A stretch of DNA of 9,581 nucleotides, taken from positions 1 through 9,581 of the forward strand of contig JAJYWW010000003.1 in NCBI GenBank assembly GCA_021791295.1. Reading direction: 5' to 3'. A model generated the notes under the pieces. That model did no database searches. It had not been told where the DNA came from and saw only the letters and a program-made list of their open reading frames with translations. The position numbers and the translations under genes were made by a program. Source of the stretch: a bacterium (GTDB taxonomy: Bacteria; SZUA-79; Acidulodesulfobacterales; Acidulodesulfobacteraceae). Of this stretch, positions 6,574-9,581 are shown piece after piece (within the stretch, counting starts at the first letter, position 1; each line of letters begins with the position of its first letter).

Positions 6574-8061
6574 ATGGCTAAGCCGAAAAGTAAATATAAA
6601 GTACCGGTATTGGACGGAAAGATTTCAATACCGAAGATAGTTCCAGGAGCATCTTCATATGAACATATGATAGAAGCCCAGAAAGAAGATATGGAAGCGC
6701 TGGGCTTTCCTGCGAAACTGCAAGACGGATGGAAGGATAAGGCTCTCGGTGTGTTTAAAGAGATACTAGACCATAATAAAGCCGTTAGGGATTATATGGA
6801 TATATGCGTCAGGTGCGGAGCGTGCACCGATAAATGTCAGTTTTTCCTCGGAACGTCGGACCCTAATAATATGCCCGTACAAAGACAGGAGTTAATGAGA
6901 AAGGTTTACAGATATTATTTTACTCCGTCGGGATTTTTTAAAAGTCTTTCCAATGCGCAGGAATTAACTGAAGAAGTTTTGAAGGAATGGTACACGTACT
7001 TCTGGCAGTGTTCGGAATGCAGGAGATGTTCGCTCTACTGTCCTTACGGCATAGATACGGCGGAAATAACTATGGCGGCAAGACAGATTATGGATTCCAT
7101 AGGTCTTGGACAAAAATACACTACCGAAGTTATTCACAAGGTTTTTGTGACCGGAAATAATATAGGAATCCCTGCCCCCGCTTTAAGAAACACGCTCGAC
7201 GACTTGGAAGAAGAAATAGAAGAAGAAGGCGGAAAAGGCGTTAAGATACCTATGGACGTAGAAGGAGCTGAAGTCCTGCTCGTCCCGCCGTCGGCTGATT
7301 TTTTTGCTATGCCGCATATGGAATCTCTTAAAGGATATGCAAAAGTGTTTCATAAGGCCGGTATAAGCTATACGGTTTCTTCATATGCGTCCGAAGCCGG
7401 TAATTTTGGAAAGTTTATAGGAAGCTATCAAAACACCAAAGAAATCAATAAAAGGATATGGGATGAGGCAAGAAGGCTTAAAGTAAAAAGAGTCATTATA
7501 GGAGAATGCGGACATGCATGGAGAGCGGCATATATGTATTCAAATACTATGAACGGACCTTTCGATTTTCTCGATTCAAAATATAAGCAGCCTACCCATA
7601 TTTGCGATTTTACTTTAGGACTTATAAAAGACGGAGTTATCAAGCTCGATCCATCCGCTAACGACGATAAAGTCGTTACGTTCCACGATTCTTGCAACGT
7701 AGCGAGAGGTTCCAGAATAGGCGACGTAGTAGGAGGTCAATTTACTATACCGAGAGAATTGATAAAAGCCGCCGCAAATAAATTTGTGGAATTAAGGGAA
7801 GGCACTACTAAAGAAAGCACTTTTTGCTGCGGCGCAGGCGGCGGACTATTGACGGAAGAAGTAATGAACGTCAGGCTGGCAGGTTCTATGCCGAGAATGC
7901 AGACGGTTAAAGAAGCGGTAGATAATCACGGAGTAAATTTTTACGCCTTGATTTGCGCAATATGCAAAACCCAGTTTTCCAAAGTATTTCCGCTGTACGG
8001 CTTAGATGCGGAAATGGTGGGCGGCATCCATCAGTTAGTCAGCAACGCTATAATAATGTAA
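6574..8061 (+). CDS. dsrK: DsrK, HdrD-like Fe-S subunit of the DsrMK complex
   Basis: DsrK is the cytoplasm-facing catalytic subunit that works on the DsrC disulfide or trisulfide, coupled to quinones through DsrM. The 495 residues have two 4Fe-4S ferredoxin motifs: CVRCGACTDKC (Cys78, 81, 84, 88) and CSECRRCSLYCP (Cys146, 149, 152, 156). These are followed by cysteine-rich CCG-type elements for a special catalytic cluster like that of heterodisulfide reductase HdrB/HdrD: ECGHAWR (Cys312), HDSCN (Cys374), CCGAGGG (Cys418-419) and CAIC (Cys461, 464). All expected blocks are present. The ATG at 6574 has GCGGAGG (6557-6563) ten bases upstream. The 148 nt between dsrM and dsrK hold no gene or clear hairpin. 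No dsrJ, dsrO or dsrP follows, so this is the minimal MK form unless those genes lie elsewhere. An intact DsrK next to a damaged dsrC implies another DsrC copy if the damage is real. Confidence 0.96.
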   Translation: MAKPKSKYKVPVLDGKISIPKIVPGASSYEHMIEAQKEDMEALGFPAKLQDGWKDKALGVFKEILDHNKAVRDYMDICVRCGACTDKCQFFLGTSDPNNMPVQRQELMRKVYRYYFTPSGFFKSLSNAQELTEEVLKEWYTYFWQCSECRRCSLYCPYGIDTAEITMAARQIMDSIGLGQKYTTEVIHKVFVTGNNIGIPAPALRNTLDDLEEEIEEEGGKGVKIPMDVEGAEVLLVPPSADFFAMPHMESLKGYAKVFHKAGISYTVSSYASEAGNFGKFIGSYQNTKEINKRIWDEARRLKVKRVIIGECGHAWRAAYMYSNTMNGPFDFLDSKYKQPTHICDFTLGLIKDGVIKLDPSANDDKVVTFHDSCNVARGSRIGDVVGGQFTIPRELIKAAANKFVELREGTTKESTFCCGAGGGLLTEEVMNVRLAGSMPRMQTVKEAVDNHGVNFYALICAICKTQFSKVFPLYGLDAEMVGGIHQLVSNAIIM

Positions 8062-8139
8062 CAAAGTTGTGACAGGGACGCTGTCAAAGTTGTGACAGGG
8101 ACAGAATTGAATTCTGTCCCTGTAATATAGTGTCCCCGT
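8062..8139 (+). repeat. REP-like repeat cluster between dsrK and dsrE
   Basis: Starting two bases after the dsrK stop codon begins, an 18-nt unit CAAAGTTGTGACAGGGAC occurs twice in direct orientation (8062-8079 and 8085-8102, 23-nt period). The second copy runs into a 14-bp inverted repeat ACAGGGACAGAATT (8095-8108) / AATTCTGTCCCTGT (8110-8123). A further inverted, slightly different unit, TGTCCCCGT, lies at 8131-8139. The layout of two forward and two reverse units around an AATT-G-AATT centre, and the GGGACA/TGTCCC theme, resemble REP/BIME elements mobilised by REP-associated tyrosine transposases. No transposase is in the window. The folded RNA could also act as a terminator or 3' stem for dsrK. 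Confidence 0.7.
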
Positions 8140-8174
8140 ATTTAAAATTAACTAAATTAACAGGAGAGGGATTA

Positions 8175-8525
8175 ATGAAATTCGGCATTCTTATTAAAGA
8201 AGGTCCTTATATGCATCAGGCTATGGACACGGCCTATAATTTTATATTAGCGGCTATGGAAAGCGGGCATGAAATAACGGGCGTATTTTTTTATAACGAC
8301 GGAGTTTATAACAGATGTGCGACGCTTGAGCCTCCAAGAGACGAAAGAAATATTATGAAACTGCTTTCCGAACTCGAACTTAAAGGAGTAAGGCTTATAG
8401 TCTGCGTTGCGGCGGGGAAAAGAAGGGGTATAGTAAATAATACCGTATGCAAGGTGGAAGAAATATCCGGACTGGGACAACTGCTGGAACTATGCATAAC
8501 ATCCGACAGAACTATAACTTTTTAA
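8175..8525 (+). CDS. dsrE: DsrE, sulfur-transfer subunit (TusD-like)
   Basis: DsrE is the catalytic subunit of the cytoplasmic DsrEFH hexamer, which carries sulfane sulfur on a cysteine and passes it to DsrC. From the ATG at 8175 the product has 116 residues. The active-site region is VCVAAGKRRGI with Cys77, matching the essential DsrE/TusD cysteine (Cys78 in Allochromatium). The start is set by AGGAG (8162-8166), eight bases upstream. An in-frame GTG at 8130 would add 15 residues encoded in the repeat cluster, lacks a ribosome site and is rejected. The gene is separated from dsrK by the REP-like repeats and followed 40 nt later by dsrF. DsrEFH in a dsr cluster is usually taken as a marker of sulfur oxidation, but here it sits with dsrD. 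Confidence 0.93.
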   Translation: MKFGILIKEGPYMHQAMDTAYNFILAAMESGHEITGVFFYNDGVYNRCATLEPPRDERNIMKLLSELELKGVRLIVCVAAGKRRGIVNNTVCKVEEISGLGQLLELCITSDRTITF

Positions 8526-8565
8526 TAAAAAAATAAAAAAATATACTGAATAAAGGAGTAATAAG

Positions 8566-8940
8566 ATGTCTGAACAAGAAAAAACAAAAGTTATGTTTGT
8601 ATGCAGAACCGCTCCGTACGGAACTATATACGAACAGGAAGCTATAGAAGCCATGGTTATGTTCGGCGCATACGAACAGGATATAAGCGTTACTTTCACC
8701 GGAGACGGGGTATTTTCGTTGAAAAAAGGACAGGACACTTCATTGCTGGGAAAGAAAAATTTTTCCATGACTTACCCTATATTAATAGACGACTTTGAAA
8801 TTTCACATATTTACGTAGAAAAAGAATCTCTCGAAGAAAGGGGGCTGACTGAAAACGATCTTTCTACGGAAGTAGAAATAATAGACAGAAATTCTTTAAA
8901 ACAAAAAATGAGAGAAATGAAAGCTTTACTTCCGTTTTAA
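8566..8940 (+). CDS. dsrF: DsrF, TusC-like subunit of DsrEFH
   Basis: DsrF is a structural homologue of DsrE within the DsrE2F2H2 hexamer. The 124-residue product starts with the family pattern KVMFVCRTAPYGT near residues 8-20 and continues with the alpha/beta DsrE-fold features YEQEAIEAMVMFGAYEQDISVTFTGDGVF (about residues 22-50, quoted here only to locate the block). It ends in a charged helix. It lacks a cysteine at the DsrE active-site position, as expected for this non-catalytic subunit. The ATG at 8566 follows AAAGGAG (8552-8558) by seven bases. It lies between dsrE and dsrH with short gaps (40 and 51 nt), consistent with one transcript. Confidence 0.9.
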   Translation: MSEQEKTKVMFVCRTAPYGTIYEQEAIEAMVMFGAYEQDISVTFTGDGVFSLKKGQDTSLLGKKNFSMTYPILIDDFEISHIYVEKESLEERGLTENDLSTEVEIIDRNSLKQKMREMKALLPF

Positions 8941-8991
8941 ACAATAAAAACCTAAATATATTAAGGATTATAATAAAGGAGGAAATTAACA

Positions 8992-9291
8992 GTGTTGCAC
9001 ATAGTAAAAAAATCTCCGTATGAATCTTCCGCATTCAGCGATGCGATACACTATATAGAGCAAAACGATATAATGCTTTTGACGGAAGACGGAATATATG
9101 CCGCAAGAAAAGGCGGAAAATTTGAAGGAGCCTTAAAAAGTCTCATGCAAAAAAATGCGGTTTACTGCCTTATAGCGGACGTAAAAGCAAGAGGAATTCA
9201 GGAAAGCGAAATAATAGAAAACGTAAAAGTTATAGACTATAAAGGTTTCGTAGAAAAAGTTACCGAACATAATCCTATGACATGGTCCTAA
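8992..9291 (+). CDS. dsrH: DsrH, TusB-like subunit of DsrEFH
   Basis: This is the smallest subunit of the DsrEFH hexamer. The 99-residue product shows the DsrH/TusB pattern: LHIVKKSP at the N-terminus, LLTEDGIYAA (29-38), DVKARGI (63-69) and DYKGFVEKVTEHNPMTW at the C-terminus. The start is GTG at 8992, nine bases after AAAGGAGG (8975-8982); the next codon, TTG, is a less likely start. The only cysteine is Cys59. The N-terminal cysteine found near position 20 in some sulfur oxidisers' DsrH is replaced (FSDAIHY), making it more TusB-like. That cysteine is not the essential one in the complex, so function is probably kept. Confidence 0.9.
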   Translation: MLHIVKKSPYESSAFSDAIHYIEQNDIMLLTEDGIYAARKGGKFEGALKSLMQKNAVYCLIADVKARGIQESEIIENVKVIDYKGFVEKVTEHNPMTWS

Positions 9292-9314
9292 TTTTAAAAA
9301 TATAAAAATAAATG

Positions 9315-9342
9315 TTGACTTTTTAAACAAATAATATTAAAT
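9315..9342 (+). promoter_or_regulatory. Possible promoter for sat
   Basis: TTGACT (9315-9320, five of six -35 matches) is followed after 16 nt by TTAAAT (9337-9342, four of six). Transcription would start about 30 nt before the sat ATG at 9381. The gap between dsrH and sat is 89 nt, AT-rich and without a hairpin, so read-through from dsrH is also possible. Confidence 0.35.
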
Positions 9343-9380
9343 ATATAGAATTAAATTTTAAAATATATACGGAGTGAAAT

Positions 9381-9581
9381 ATGGCCTTAGTAAATCCGCA
9401 CGGTAAAGAAAAAAAATTAAAACCTCTGCTTTTGTCGGGAAGCGAACTTAGCTCAGCAAAAGAAAAAGCAAAAAATCTTAAAAAACTGCCTATGACCTCG
9501 AGAGAAACATCCGACCTTATAATGATGGGCATAGGAGCTTTTACTCCGCTTGAAGGCTTCATGGGAAAGAAAGACTGGCAG
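9381..9581 (+). CDS. sat: Sulfate adenylyltransferase (ATP sulfurylase), N-terminal part, cut by window end
   Basis: Sat makes APS and pyrophosphate from sulfate and ATP, the activation step of sulfate reduction, or runs in reverse to make ATP during sulfur oxidation. The visible 67 residues match the start of the Sat family: ALVNPHG near the N-terminus, [15 protein letters not shown] and [17 protein letters not shown]. They belong to the N-terminal PUA-like domain; the catalytic domain with the HxxH motifs lies beyond the window. The ATG at 9381 follows GGAG (9371-9374) by six bases. Its place at the end of the dsr cluster ties sulfate activation to sulfite reduction in one locus. Confidence 0.95.
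   Translation, partial: MALVNPHGKEKKLKPLLLSGSELSSAKEKAKNLKKLPMTSRETSDLIMMGIGAFTPLEGFMGKKDWQ

Noticed and set aside
8130..8174. GTG start for dsrE within the repeat cluster
   Set aside because: The extra 15 residues are encoded by repeat and leader DNA without a ribosome site, and DsrE homology starts at the ATG at 8175.

Overview
The window is a nearly complete dissimilatory sulfur metabolism (dsr) cluster, all on the + strand. It comes from an AT-rich bacterium whose codon use favours AGA, ATA and GAA and whose intergenic DNA is very AT-rich. The order is [dsrN C-terminus] - dsrA - dsrB - dsrD - dsrL - dsrC (broken) - dsrM - dsrK - dsrE - dsrF - dsrH - [sat N-terminus]. DsrD and a short DsrL occur together with DsrEFH in an AT-rich genome. 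This resembles what has been described for deltaproteobacterial lineages such as Candidatus Acidulodesulfobacterales (Sva0485), but that placement is inference; no marker gene in the window fixes the taxonomy.

Layout: bases 3-515 hold the end of a cobyrinate a,c-diamide synthase-like amidotransferase (DsrN). Bases 516-696 are non-coding and carry a good sigma70-type promoter for dsrA. Bases 697-3329 encode the siroheme sulfite reductase DsrAB and the small winged-helix protein DsrD. A strong hairpin (3362-3394) separates these from dsrL (3420-5132), an Fe-S flavoprotein oxidoreductase. The dsrC gene (5207-5516) is frameshifted and is followed by a second strong hairpin (5540-5568). Bases 5664-8061 encode the membrane cytochrome b DsrM and the Fe-S subunit DsrK; no dsrJ, dsrO or dsrP follows. 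A REP-like repeat cluster (8062-8139) lies between dsrK and the sulfur-transfer genes dsrE, dsrF and dsrH (8175-9291). The 5' end of ATP sulfurylase (sat) closes the window.

How the genes work together: Sat activates sulfate (or makes ATP from APS in the reverse direction). DsrAB interconverts sulfite and DsrC-bound or free sulfide, with DsrD as its likely activator. DsrL connects NAD(P)H with DsrAB, DsrMK connects the menaquinone pool with the DsrC thiol/disulfide (or trisulfide) couple, and DsrEFH hands sulfane sulfur to DsrC. DsrN should convert siroheme to the siroamide form. The set mixes a marker of sulfite reduction (dsrD) with markers of sulfur oxidation or disproportionation (dsrEFH, dsrL), so the direction of the pathway cannot be read from gene content.

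The most notable anomaly is dsrC. An internal stretch of about 26 nt appears to be missing and shifts the frame. The residue at the position of the second redox cysteine (Cys_B) is Ala, and the local bases look like a compensated -1/+1 indel pair. All other complete genes are intact. Either this copy is a decaying pseudogene (with an intact dsrC elsewhere) or the assembly is wrong here.
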